Assembly: GCA_902168105.1 (NCBI GenBank)
Contig: CABHOY010000041.1
Span: forward strand, 124,001-188,000
Length of the DNA: 64,000 nt
Origin: an uncultured Flavihumibacter sp.
Lineage (GTDB): Bacteria > Bacteroidota > Bacteroidia > Chitinophagales > Chitinophagaceae
Direction: 5' to 3'
The translations under genes were made by a program, and so were the position numbers. This document shows, in pieces, positions 16,765 to 26,474 of this stretch. Numbering within the stretch: the stretch's first letter is position 1; each line of letters starts with the position of its first letter. Under the pieces are notes generated by a model. The model saw nothing but the letters and a program-made list of their open reading frames with translations, made no database searches and was not told the origin of the DNA.

Positions 16765-17687
16765 TCGCAGCCATTCCATTGATAGCAGGCTACCTGCTGG
16801 ACCTCTTACTGGGAGACCCCAGGTGGCTACCACACCCGATCCGCTTATTCGGTAATGTCATAGCTACAGGTGAAACACTGTTGAACAAAGGAAAATCAAA
16901 ATTACTGAAAGGTGCATTACTGACAATCGTCCTCTGCGCACTGGTATTCAGCTTCTTCTATTTTGCGCAACACTGGTTGCTGGCATTCAACACAACAACA
17001 TATTACATCTTCACCAGCATCTTTGTCTTTTACAGTTTAGCCAATAAGAGTCTTTTACAGGAGGGAAAAGAAGTGTTTGACACATTGGCGCATCAAGGCC
17101 TTGATGCGGGCCGTAAACGCCTGTCGTGGATCGTAGGCCGTCAAACAAGTGCGCTGAATGAGAACCAGATCCGTACTGCAGTATTTGAGACCTTGTCTGA
17201 GAATTTAAGTGATGGCGTCATTGCGCCTTTGTTCTACTATGCTATCGGCGGGTTACCTGCTATGATGGTCTATAAGATGATCAATACCCTTGATTCGATG
17301 ATCGGGTATAAAAGCGAGCGGTATTTTTACTTCGGAAAATTTGCTGCAAGGCTGGACGATGTGGTGAATTACATCCCCGCCAGGTTAACAGCGTTGTTAA
17401 TGGTATTCGTGACATTCAACAAACGGGGCCTGGCATATATTCTAAAATACGGGCATCAGCATGCAAGCCCGAATTCAGGATACCCTGAAGCAGCGCTGGC
17501 AGGCATCCTGCAATGCCGCTTCGGAGGCCCGAATACATATCATGGCCAGGTGGTGGTCAAACCGTATATCGGAGATACACCACGGGAGATTGCACATGAG
17601 GAGTTAAAGAGAGTAATGTATGTGAACCATGCGGTAACAGCACTAATGGCACTGATCTTACTATGCTATTTCACTTATCGCTCATAA
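16746..17687 (+). CDS. cbiB: Adenosylcobinamide-phosphate synthase
   Basis: 313 residues, integral membrane protein. It opens LIAGYLLDLLLGDPRWLPHPIRLFG, the strongly conserved CbiB N-terminus. Mid-protein IVGRQTSALNENQIRTAVFETLSENLSDGVIAPLFYYAIGGLPAMMVYKMINTLDSMIGYK is read in pieces as the family core, and FGGPNTYHG comes near the end. It joins aminopropanol phosphate to adenosylcobyric acid at the inner membrane. Last gene of the cobQ operon, overlapping cobD by 19 bases. Its stop codon sits in the A-tract of the terminator of the convergent RHS cassette. Confidence 0.95.
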   Translation: MDGQFLIAAIPLIAGYLLDLLLGDPRWLPHPIRLFGNVIATGETLLNKGKSKLLKGALLTIVLCALVFSFFYFAQHWLLAFNTTTYYIFTSIFVFYSLANKSLLQEGKEVFDTLAHQGLDAGRKRLSWIVGRQTSALNENQIRTAVFETLSENLSDGVIAPLFYYAIGGLPAMMVYKMINTLDSMIGYKSERYFYFGKFAARLDDVVNYIPARLTALLMVFVTFNKRGLAYILKYGHQHASPNSGYPEAALAGILQCRFGGPNTYHGQVVVKPYIGDTPREIAHEELKRVMYVNHAVTALMALILLCYFTYRS

Positions 17688-17725
17688 AAAAGAGCGGCAC
17701 TGGCAGGTATTGCACAGTGCCGCTC
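17686..17725 (-). terminator. Terminator of the RHS/immunity operon
   Basis: Perfect 11-bp stem (17715-17725 with 17692-17702), 12-base loop, followed on the minus strand by six T (17691-17686). It lies 30 bases after the stop of the 162-residue gene. Confidence 0.85.
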
Positions 17726-17754
17726 CAGAGGCATGAATATTTGCTGTCGGTGTA

Positions 17755-18243
17755 CTACAGATCCATCAGCAAATGAAAGTCTTCCAGATTATCCGCATTA
17801 TATCCCACATGCTCCAACTTCTCCTTCAGGAATGTTAACATCCTCTTTATTTCATGCGACATATCCTCAATATTAATAGTCAGTTCATTGTGCTCATTCA
17901 GTAATCCTTCCAGTCTTCCCAGCACACTCTCCCAACTTGCTTTTATCGTCACCTTGCCTGCTTCTTTTGAAAGGTCCCATGTGCTGAAAAAAGTATTCGA
18001 TCCAAAGTGCAATTCCATATGATCTTTATTCCCGTCTTTCGCAAAAGATACAACCCTGATAAGGTCCTTAATTATCTCAGACAGGTCATATTTGTAACAC
18101 AGCGGGATACAAATATGATTCCAGATCAGAAAAGCATATTCAGTATCCAATGGAAAAATGGATTGAATAGCGTCCCCCATAGTGGTGTCTTCACTATCGT
18201 AATTATCCAATACCTGCGGATTACTTATTTGAAACTTGAACAT
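17755..18243 (-). CDS. Putative immunity protein for the RHS toxin tip
   Basis: 162 residues, acidic, no signal or membrane segment, so cytosolic. I do not recognise the family. The N-terminal half is mixed alpha/beta with aromatic strands (IWNHICIPLCYKYDL, MELHFGSNTFFSTWDLS). The C-terminal half is helical and strongly charged. The start lies 8 bases after the stop of the giant RHS gene and a terminator follows. That is the standard position of the immunity gene in polymorphic toxin loci, where the cytosolic partner neutralises the C-terminal toxin domain of its own neighbour. The role is inferred from position only. Confidence 0.6.
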   Translation of the reverse strand: MFKFQISNPQVLDNYDSEDTTMGDAIQSIFPLDTEYAFLIWNHICIPLCYKYDLSEIIKDLIRVVSFAKDGNKDHMELHFGSNTFFSTWDLSKEAGKVTIKASWESVLGRLEGLLNEHNELTINIEDMSHEIKRMLTFLKEKLEHVGYNADNLEDFHLLMDL

Positions 18244-18251
18244 AATTAAAT

Positions 18252-21200
18252 TTAATCTTGTACTCTTGGATATCCATGGAACGTGCCGGTTCCGTTATTC
18301 CTGATCCAGATGCGTGTTGCATCAACAACTGTCCCATCAGGCATGTATATTTTTGCACCTGTACCTGGAGGCAGATCAAAATACGCACCCTTACTATCTA
18401 CTGGTAACGTCTGTGCCTTTTCAGTTGCAAAGTCCAGCGACTTCTTCGTCCACTGCCCCTGCGGCTTCTGTAAATTGTTTGCCGTAGCAGCACCTTCCTT
18501 CCATTCGATACCATGCTTTTTACTGCCAAGATAGCCCCTTTCAGGAACAATTTTCTTAACCGGAACAGCAGTTACGCTTTTACCGGATGAAGCCTTGGCC
18601 TGTTGCTGCTGTACCTTCTGCGGTATCTGCGCCGGTGTTGATACAGGCGCCTGCGGTGGCTCAACAATTGGTTTTCCTGCTGTCGCTTCGGAGCTTGCTG
18701 CTGCTGTTTCCGCCTCCGCTGCTGCTAACGCCTTGGTCTCCGCCGCTGCGGCTTTTGCCTCCGCCGATAACGTCTTTAATTCCGCTTTTACAAGCGGTCC
18801 TGTTCCCGCAAGATTAAGTAAATGTGAAGCAATCTCCAATTTAGCCGCATGTTTTTTCTGCGCTATACCGAGTTGCTCGTACATGAATGTCAGATAATCC
18901 GGAGAAAAGTACTTGTAATGTTCTTCCCCATTCTTATCCTTATATGTGTAACTGGCCGCATTAAATCGTGGGTTAAACTCATACTCATGATAAACAAAGT
19001 TTCCATCCCGTGGCAAATTGTTCGTGACTACGAACGCTTCCGCCATGATCTCCTTCGACGTCATTTTCTTAAACCCGATAGTGAACATACCCTCAGGCGT
19101 CACATAAACATCAGAAACCGTTGTACTCAGGAACGTCTTTGTCGCTTCATTATAAGTATGTGTGGTGGTGCTTACCGTTTTTTCAGTTCCATCCAGGTCA
19201 ACGCTCCTGATCACATCATTTTCAGCATAGGCGTAAGTACTGTTCCATGGGAATGATTTTGCCAGCGGGTCAACACTCAGGAACCTGCCGAGTCTCGGAT
19301 CATAGATGCGCATGCCATAATCCAGCTGATTACCCAGCCCCTTAGGCTCATTGTCATTTTCCTTTCCATTGAAACCATAGCGATATTTATCACTCTGCAG
19401 TACCTTACCCGGCATTAACATACCAAACGGATAGTATTCCTGTGCTGATTCAATGTCCGCCTCATAACGGTCAATCGTCGTGCCATTCACAGATATTGCC
19501 TTCTTCCGGTCAGACACTGTTGCGAGTACATTTCCAAGATGGTTTGTCAGCTCAAAGAACTTCTTACCGCGAACAAAACTCACACTTTTGCCTATTCCTA
19601 AACCGGGCAGGCTTGTAACCGGCGGAGATACAACATTCTGCATATTGTTACCCGTCGTACTTATACCCAGCCTGTTACTGCCGTACAAATGAACTTCCGT
19701 ACGAGTGAGGTCTCCATTGTTAATGTTACTATCACCTTTGGTATAAATACTCATCACACTACCTGCCGCATCTCTCACGTACCAGGTTTGCACGCCATTA
19801 ACAATTTTGCTGATACGGTTACCACCTACGTCGTAAGTGTACCTGATAACAGTACCGTCTGTTTTTGTAATGGTCGATATCTTCCCATACAGTGTCCAGG
19901 TAATACTACTGATGCCCGCTGCATTATCTTTTGTAATGTTCCCGAGGCTATCATAAGCGAAGTTACCGGCAACCTGATTATCGATGTCACTATCATAGTT
20001 GGAGCTGGCTACAGAATCCTTTACATAGTCCAGCTGATTTTTGCCGGCCTTGTAGATATAGTTCAGCTTATCCATCGCCAGCGGCTTACCTGCCAGCGTA
20101 TTACCATTACGGTTATAAGTAAGGATGTTGCCGTCTTCGTCGTACGTGATCGTTTCCCCGAAATCGGAAATGGCTGTCGGCGTCCAGGTATTAGTAGTGG
20201 TATTCAGGTTACGCAATGCCTGCATTCCTTTTAACCTGTTCAGTATATCATAATTATAAGCATACAACAGCGGTTCTCCTAATGCCGGGTTATGCTGACT
20301 GATAGCGCCAATGTTACCATCGAATAATGGTTTAAAGGTTGCACCGTCTACTGCTGCAAATGGTTTTACGCTTGTATTAAGCGGGTTGTAATCCCTGTTG
20401 CCGTAATAGTGTATTGCATATCCAAATGCATCCTTACCAGATACACTGCCTGAAATACCATCGCGCCCCATATCTGCCGCAGATGTCACTGCAGTACTGT
20501 TCACTCCTTTCAACCAGCCCTGAAGCGTGTAGGCATAATCCATGCCCTGTACCTGTTGCTGGCCAATAACAGCCCTTGCAAGTGCACCGTGCCTGTAATA
20601 CTGGTAATAGGCGTCATTCTCCCAGTAGATGCTGTCAGCACTCGTCTCAACATTCGTGAGTCTGTCTTCCGCGTCATAGCTGTAGCGGTGATAGAAAGCG
20701 TCCGTCTGTGACGGCTGATACGCCACCTGTCTGATCTTTCCACTGATCAGGTCATAACGGTACACGATCTTCTTGAACCTGTTGCCTGCATCAGCCAGTG
20801 CTCCCAGTTTATAGTCCTGCAGCAAAGTATCCACATTACCATGCATATCATAGCTGAAGAATGCTGCTGATGAATAATTGCCTGATATAAGGTCATTGAC
20901 ATTATTATACAATGCTGTCCAGGATACCCGGTTACGAAGGTTATCCGCCGAAAGTACCAGTTGGGACAATGGCGCATACACCACATCATAGTTTGTATGG
21001 GTGATCTGCGTATAAGTGGTCCTTGCGTTGGACAGCCACTGTGCCAGCAGCCCCTGATTCCGGCTGATATCATCCGTTATCTGTGTACCGCTGTTCAGCT
21101 GTCCTACTTCTACCAAACGTCCCTGTCCATCATAAAGGGAATAGGTGTAATTCTGCAAAGCAGCCTGTCCGGAATTCTGCGACACTACAAGCCTTCCCAA

Positions 21201-24200
21201 TCTGTCATACCAGAACCTGGCGACGCCCGCATCGGGCGATTGCTGTTCCACAACCTGATTCAAGGTATTGTAGCGGTACAGGGTTGTTTTACTGTGAGCC
21301 GGAGCGAGCTTTTGTTTTTTTGCGCGGGCCGCTTTTACATTGTTTAGCCAGGTAGCCGATCTGTCTATTACCACACCTGCCGGAGGTACTGTTTTCACAA
21401 CGTTGCCCGCCTGGTCATAGTAATACAGTGTATAATGATACTCGCTGGTGTTATAATTAACAGTGAACAATTCCCTGTTCATCGCCAGTAATCCCGAAGT
21501 AATATAATCCTGGTCAAAGCTGCCGATCAGTGAGTCGCGGTAAGCTTTGAATAACTCAGTTCCCTTGCTGATAGCAAAGAAAGCGCTGTCAGAGCAGTTG
21601 TTGACTGTATTAACATCCGTTGATGGGAACACAGGGGTTGACTTTCCGCATAACAACGGACCATCATATATTGGTGTTACCGGTGGTGGTGGCGAGGTAG
21701 TACAAACACCAGAAGATGCGCCACAATTTGCCTGATAGAAACTATCTATCTGTGTCATCGTATAGTTTGTACCCTGACCGAACGTTTCATTGAAGTAGAC
21801 TACAAACTCGTCACATCTGTGCGCCCGGTAAGTCACATTCAGGAAAGGTTGCTTGGTCCCGGCCGCACTACTATTTGACCAGAATACAAAGGCATTATAA
21901 ACCTGTACCGGCTCCGAACTCAGTCTCATGATCAATCCATAATCAACCCCACTGCGGGAAGCGGTATACATATCCCTTACCAGGTTCGTACAAACCTGGT
22001 TCAGATAGTTTGCGCTGCTCTGCGTGGTGGTGATCGGACTTAAACTAATACTGTTTGCTGCCACCGTGCCCGGTTGTCCTGACCATGTTGTAACGTTGGC
22101 TATTACAGGTCCCAGTGAGCGGGCAAAAACACAGGAAATCGTTCCGGGATTTGCAGCGTAATGTGATTGGCTACCCGCAACGATCTCTCCACCTGCAGAT
22201 GCTGGTTTTGCATACAGGTTCATATCAGCATATGTGATATTAGCCCCTCTTGCAAGCCTGCTGAAATTAAATACAATATTATCCCTGAATGTAAACCATC
22301 CGCCGTTCGTCCATACCGCTGCACCCAGCGTAACGTTTGAGGGGTATGCAGTGGCCCTGGTGCTTAAAAGGTGTGTTATCCTGAGTGTAGCAGCTGTTTT
22401 GCTCACAGTAACGGTATCTCCGACCGCAACAGGGTACAGGTTCAGGAAACTGTTCCTGATATTGGTGATCGTTACGCAGGTCGCTGATGGTTGCGGAGGT
22501 GCAGGACAGTCAGCACGGAATTTCAGATACTCCCATGCCTGCTTGCTGAATCCCAGCTCATTGTTCATAAAACTGGCAAACAATTTATTCCGTTTCTGTT
22601 GCGTTGTATCTGCTTCCTCTATTGTCGGCGTGATACCCGGGAACTTATTTGTAAACTTTGTATACGCATTATTGATAACGCTGCAAGGCGCGCATATCTC
22701 ACCTGTATTACATTGCAATGCCGGTGGCAGACTGATGATCTTTGTAAAATAAGTACAGCTGCTCGTAGTATTACATGCATTCAGTAGCTGGGTCAGATCT
22801 GCGTCCGACATGTTGATCTGTCTTGTCCTGGCCAGATAACCGCCAAAGCTACCATCAGTAGGTTTACCATATTGCAGGTATTCACTACGAAGGTTATTCA
22901 GTTTGCGGCATTCACAGGTATCCGGTTTTGAGTATACAGGCTTGTTACTGTATGCTATCTGTTTGTCGTAAGGTGCAGGTGCGGTGATCAGGTATCCATT
23001 ACAATCTATAGTGCTTGAAATATTCTGCTGTGCATTAAACTCTTCCAGCACCTGCTGGAAGGTCCTCAATGGATATGTGCTGCCAGGCCTTACCGAGCTT
23101 GACCCCATCGGGTGCGAAACATCCGACCCCTCTTTACATACTTCCACTAATCTGGGGATCAGTATATTCAGCATCGCCTGGCTATATTTACAAGGCGCCA
23201 GTTGCTGCACCCATGCTTTGGCATAGGCCTTACAGTTATCCTCATAATGTCTCCTCACCGCATTGTTGGCAGAATCGGATGCAGCTCCCGACTGGGAAGT
23301 ATTGTTCAGGTACCCAAGTCCATTCTCCGCCAATACGTCAGAAGAATTATTGAAATTCAATTGTTTTCCGGCGGCTATCAGCGTAGCTGATGTCGGGTTA
23401 GTAACACCGGAAGGACAGGCTGCGCTCTTGATCTTATTGTCAACGATAGCACGTTTGGCAGAAAGGTAGAGCTGCCTGAAGTTGCGCCACGCCATATCAA
23501 GATCGCCGGTACAAAGCGCACTTTCATTAAATGGTGCAGTGGTGGGTGCGTACGCCACTATACAGGCAATTGCACTTCCTTCGCATTTCACAGTAGCGGT
23601 AGCCGTACTCCACATTGTCATTATCTGACCACCGGACGCTGAGTTATAATTGATCAGTTTAGTCCGCAGTGCATTGAACATCTCTGTGCTTTCCAGCGAC
23701 AAAGGATCGGCATTCGCTGTTACTATCGGATAAGGATAGCCTGTTACGCCAATTGGGTTCAGATATCCTTTGGCCTTTGCTTCTGCATAGGTATCGATCT
23801 TATCAAACTCTCTGTCCCACGCATAACTTGCTGTGTGCTTTTGAAATTCCAGCCATTTACAATATTCGGGATGGAATTTCAGGAGCGCAGGCGCCCATGA
23901 AGGTTTAAACTTGGCAGAGAACTGATCGGGCCTTAATCGCTGCGGAATAACATAACTGTCACTCAGTTCATCATACACCAGGTCGGGTTTCCCTGCCTCG
24001 TCGAGATAAGTGACCGTATCGCGTTTATAAGCAGGCAGCGTTTCTTCGTCCACCTGATAGAAAATTGAATAGACGTTCAACGTATCTTCCGGATCGGCAT
24101 ACTGGCCTGAAGGCGCAGATACGTCCAGCAACAGCGCCTGTCGTATATCAGTAGATTCTGTTGTTTTATCACATAAAACTTCACAGGTAGCGATGGCCTC

Positions 24201-26444
24201 TGCATAAGCAGCATTTGCCTCTCCACGATAGGCCGCGCTGTCTGTAAATGCTATTCCGCCCGCTATCATGTATCTAGTCCGGAAGCTGTCCCATGTGCCA
24301 ATACTATCCTTACATGAAGCACAATCCGGGATACACTTCGTATTAAGCAGGAGATCCCTTTGCTCCTGGACGAACTGTTCCACCGTCCGGCAAAGGTTCT
24401 TTTTCATAAAGACACTGTCCCTGTAGTAGGACATCGCATCTTTACTGATGGTCAGCCGTTTGGAGATCTGATAACTTCCCCGGGGCAAACGTAATGTGAA
24501 CGCTACCTGAATGGGTTGCGGCACATTACAATTAGGAATGATCGTGCCGGTGTAATTGCGGATGATCGTATCAAAAGGTTTACCTCCCAGATTCAGGTTA
24601 TAAGCATCATCTGTGATCTTGATCTCCAGGTCATACAAGGCGGTATAACAAACCGTGTCAGTAGCACAGCTTTTCTTCTTCAATACCGGAGGTACCAATG
24701 AATATTTGAACTGATAATCGCCATCCACAGCTACCAGCTGGTTCTGGGTATTTTCCATCACAAGGTCTTTGACAAGGTTAGCATTCGCTCTTGACAAAGT
24801 ATCCGTTACCGGAAATGTGATATTAGATGATAGATTATCCAGGCTTGCGCTATCCGGCGTTCCTGCCAATGCCGTCGCCACAGTGCGGCCATACATATCC
24901 AGGTATGAGATCGCATACTGCCCGTTCGCATCCCGCAGCATGTTCTTAAAATAGTGGGTCCTGTCTCCGGCTTCCGTACCAAAAAGTACATCCAGGTCAT
25001 TTTCGCCGGGAATACCGTAGTAGTACTTCGTTTCATGGTTACTGCCTAATTTGAATACAGACCCTGTCGCACTCTGCCGGCTTATCCTGCCGGTATTATC
25101 CTGTGTATATTCCGTTTCAGTAAAGGCATATCCATCTGCGGCAGGTATGAACTGATTCATCCCGCTGTTCTTATCCGGATTGTTGGCTGAATAATACTGA
25201 TTTGCCCCTGACGTCTGCGACATAGGCTTCGCAGTGGTGGTCAGGTATTCAGACGGACTATTGATCTTATCATAATTTGATTTATCATACTCAGCGCCGT
25301 TCAGATCACGATTAAAACGGGGCGTATATTTAATGATCGAATTCAGTGAAGGTGCAGGCATCACCTGTATAACCTGCCTTCCCTGATAGTCATAATAAGA
25401 CTCGCCCACTACCGTCTTGTTCGAGGTATTGTCTTTTGTAACGATCTGCCGGTTTCGCAAACTCCCATCGTAGTAAGACACGACAGCTTTACGGTTCCCT
25501 TCTTCGGAATAGCTGACAGCAGCTGTCCAGTTTAATTTCCGTTGATGCCCTGTAAAGCTGTAACGGCCCAGGCCACCTGTATATGTTGAGCTCCATTCGG
25601 TTTCTATACGACTATCCCTGCTTTTTTGCTGTACCGACCTTACTCTGAAAAATAATATACCTCCATTATCATACAACAGGGGTATTTTGTATGAGTTTCC
25701 TGCCACCGTAACACGTGAGGCGTTATTCCTGAATAACAGCTGGGGGTTCAGCGGATCACCATACTTGTTGCTGGTATAAGCGGAAGAATCGACATACGCC
25801 CATTCAAGGTCATATACGTCCGCACCGGTCACCACCGGCCAGCTAACACTAAGCTCGTCCGTCGAGTCGGTATTGGGAGCGTTATTTGAGCTGATGCTCT
25901 TCACCGCATCATCTGTACAGGAGAATTTGTACACGGGGCGTACGCTCATTTCATTCTCCAATAGTAAGGCAGATAATATATTACCTCCCGCTGGCGCAAC
26001 TACACTGATCACCTTCAACGTCACCTGATGCGCATTGTTAAATACAAAACTACTCCTGCTTGTATAACTGGCGGACGTATCATAGTTAATCACAAAACTC
26101 TTCTCAACAGAGTCGACCGTAAAATCGGGACGGGTATAAATGACCCGTGCATTTACGGTAACAGTGAATTGTGCAGGTAGGTATACATTACTAAACTCAT
26201 TGATCCTGAGGGTAATGATATTTTTCACTTGGTAGGGTGTATCCAGCTTAGCGATGACTACAGGATTGAAGTAGATGCTATCCTGCACAATAATGGCAGA
26301 GTCTTTGGATATCTGGTTCTTGCTACCGTCAAGCACCCTTTTTATCGTCTTTATACTACCAGATTGTGCGAAGCCGTTACCTGCCAGTAGCAGCAGTAGT
26401 ATCAGCATACACCATTGATATGTCTTTCTTAGCAAAGAATGCAT
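18252..26444 (-). CDS. Giant secreted RHS-repeat protein with C-terminal toxin-like tip
   Basis: 2730 residues. A Sec signal (about 1-27, ending NGFAQ) is followed by beta-rich domains and a DUF6443-like segment (about 320-450: YYDYQGRQVIQVMPAPS). A long cysteine-rich middle (about 640-1650) comes next. RHS/YD repeats such as YRYNTLNQVVEQQSPD and WYDRLGRLVVSQN then run from about 1700. The RHS core ends near 2350-2415 with YGFNGKENDNEPKGLG, DYGMRIYDPRLGRFLSVDPL and YAYAENDVIRSVDLDG. Beyond it the tip is variable: an Ala/Glu-rich helix, a Pro/Gln linker, then a compact final ~100 residues with KHGIEWKEG, GQWTKKSLDFA, GAYFDLPPGTG and RIWIRNNGTGTFHGYP. This tip looks like a polymorphic-toxin effector domain but its activity is unassigned. 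RHS shells encapsulate such toxins. The putative immunity gene follows immediately. Confidence 0.9.
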   Translation of the reverse strand: MHSLLRKTYQWCMLILLLLLAGNGFAQSGSIKTIKRVLDGSKNQISKDSAIIVQDSIYFNPVVIAKLDTPYQVKNIITLRINEFSNVYLPAQFTVTVNARVIYTRPDFTVDSVEKSFVINYDTSASYTSRSSFVFNNAHQVTLKVISVVAPAGGNILSALLLENEMSVRPVYKFSCTDDAVKSISSNNAPNTDSTDELSVSWPVVTGADVYDLEWAYVDSSAYTSNKYGDPLNPQLLFRNNASRVTVAGNSYKIPLLYDNGGILFFRVRSVQQKSRDSRIETEWSSTYTGGLGRYSFTGHQRKLNWTAAVSYSEEGNRKAVVSYYDGSLRNRQIVTKDNTSNKTVVGESYYDYQGRQVIQVMPAPSLNSIIKYTPRFNRDLNGAEYDKSNYDKINSPSEYLTTTAKPMSQTSGANQYYSANNPDKNSGMNQFIPAADGYAFTETEYTQDNTGRISRQSATGSVFKLGSNHETKYYYGIPGENDLDVLFGTEAGDRTHYFKNMLRDANGQYAISYLDMYGRTVATALAGTPDSASLDNLSSNITFPVTDTLSRANANLVKDLVMENTQNQLVAVDGDYQFKYSLVPPVLKKKSCATDTVCYTALYDLEIKITDDAYNLNLGGKPFDTIIRNYTGTIIPNCNVPQPIQVAFTLRLPRGSYQISKRLTISKDAMSYYRDSVFMKKNLCRTVEQFVQEQRDLLLNTKCIPDCASCKDSIGTWDSFRTRYMIAGGIAFTDSAAYRGEANAAYAEAIATCEVLCDKTTESTDIRQALLLDVSAPSGQYADPEDTLNVYSIFYQVDEETLPAYKRDTVTYLDEAGKPDLVYDELSDSYVIPQRLRPDQFSAKFKPSWAPALLKFHPEYCKWLEFQKHTASYAWDREFDKIDTYAEAKAKGYLNPIGVTGYPYPIVTANADPLSLESTEMFNALRTKLINYNSASGGQIMTMWSTATATVKCEGSAIACIVAYAPTTAPFNESALCTGDLDMAWRNFRQLYLSAKRAIVDNKIKSAACPSGVTNPTSATLIAAGKQLNFNNSSDVLAENGLGYLNNTSQSGAASDSANNAVRRHYEDNCKAYAKAWVQQLAPCKYSQAMLNILIPRLVEVCKEGSDVSHPMGSSSVRPGSTYPLRTFQQVLEEFNAQQNISSTIDCNGYLITAPAPYDKQIAYSNKPVYSKPDTCECRKLNNLRSEYLQYGKPTDGSFGGYLARTRQINMSDADLTQLLNACNTTSSCTYFTKIISLPPALQCNTGEICAPCSVINNAYTKFTNKFPGITPTIEEADTTQQKRNKLFASFMNNELGFSKQAWEYLKFRADCPAPPQPSATCVTITNIRNSFLNLYPVAVGDTVTVSKTAATLRITHLLSTRATAYPSNVTLGAAVWTNGGWFTFRDNIVFNFSRLARGANITYADMNLYAKPASAGGEIVAGSQSHYAANPGTISCVFARSLGPVIANVTTWSGQPGTVAANSISLSPITTTQSSANYLNQVCTNLVRDMYTASRSGVDYGLIMRLSSEPVQVYNAFVFWSNSSAAGTKQPFLNVTYRAHRCDEFVVYFNETFGQGTNYTMTQIDSFYQANCGASSGVCTTSPPPPVTPIYDGPLLCGKSTPVFPSTDVNTVNNCSDSAFFAISKGTELFKAYRDSLIGSFDQDYITSGLLAMNRELFTVNYNTSEYHYTLYYYDQAGNVVKTVPPAGVVIDRSATWLNNVKAARAKKQKLAPAHSKTTLYRYNTLNQVVEQQSPDAGVARFWYDRLGRLVVSQNSGQAALQNYTYSLYDGQGRLVEVGQLNSGTQITDDISRNQGLLAQWLSNARTTYTQITHTNYDVVYAPLSQLVLSADNLRNRVSWTALYNNVNDLISGNYSSAAFFSYDMHGNVDTLLQDYKLGALADAGNRFKKIVYRYDLISGKIRQVAYQPSQTDAFYHRYSYDAEDRLTNVETSADSIYWENDAYYQYYRHGALARAVIGQQQVQGMDYAYTLQGWLKGVNSTAVTSAADMGRDGISGSVSGKDAFGYAIHYYGNRDYNPLNTSVKPFAAVDGATFKPLFDGNIGAISQHNPALGEPLLYAYNYDILNRLKGMQALRNLNTTTNTWTPTAISDFGETITYDEDGNILTYNRNGNTLAGKPLAMDKLNYIYKAGKNQLDYVKDSVASSNYDSDIDNQVAGNFAYDSLGNITKDNAAGISSITWTLYGKISTITKTDGTVIRYTYDVGGNRISKIVNGVQTWYVRDAAGSVMSIYTKGDSNINNGDLTRTEVHLYGSNRLGISTTGNNMQNVVSPPVTSLPGLGIGKSVSFVRGKKFFELTNHLGNVLATVSDRKKAISVNGTTIDRYEADIESAQEYYPFGMLMPGKVLQSDKYRYGFNGKENDNEPKGLGNQLDYGMRIYDPRLGRFLSVDPLAKSFPWNSTYAYAENDVIRSVDLDGTEKTVSTTTHTYNEATKTFLSTTVSDVYVTPEGMFTIGFKKMTSKEIMAEAFVVTNNLPRDGNFVYHEYEFNPRFNAASYTYKDKNGEEHYKYFSPDYLTFMYEQLGIAQKKHAAKLEIASHLLNLAGTGPLVKAELKTLSAEAKAAAAETKALAAAEAETAAASSEATAGKPIVEPPQAPVSTPAQIPQKVQQQQAKASSGKSVTAVPVKKIVPERGYLGSKKHGIEWKEGAATANNLQKPQGQWTKKSLDFATEKAQTLPVDSKGAYFDLPPGTGAKIYMPDGTVVDATRIWIRNNGTGTFHGYPRVQD

Positions 26445-26474
26445 AATCTCTTATTTAAAATGGGGATATGATAA

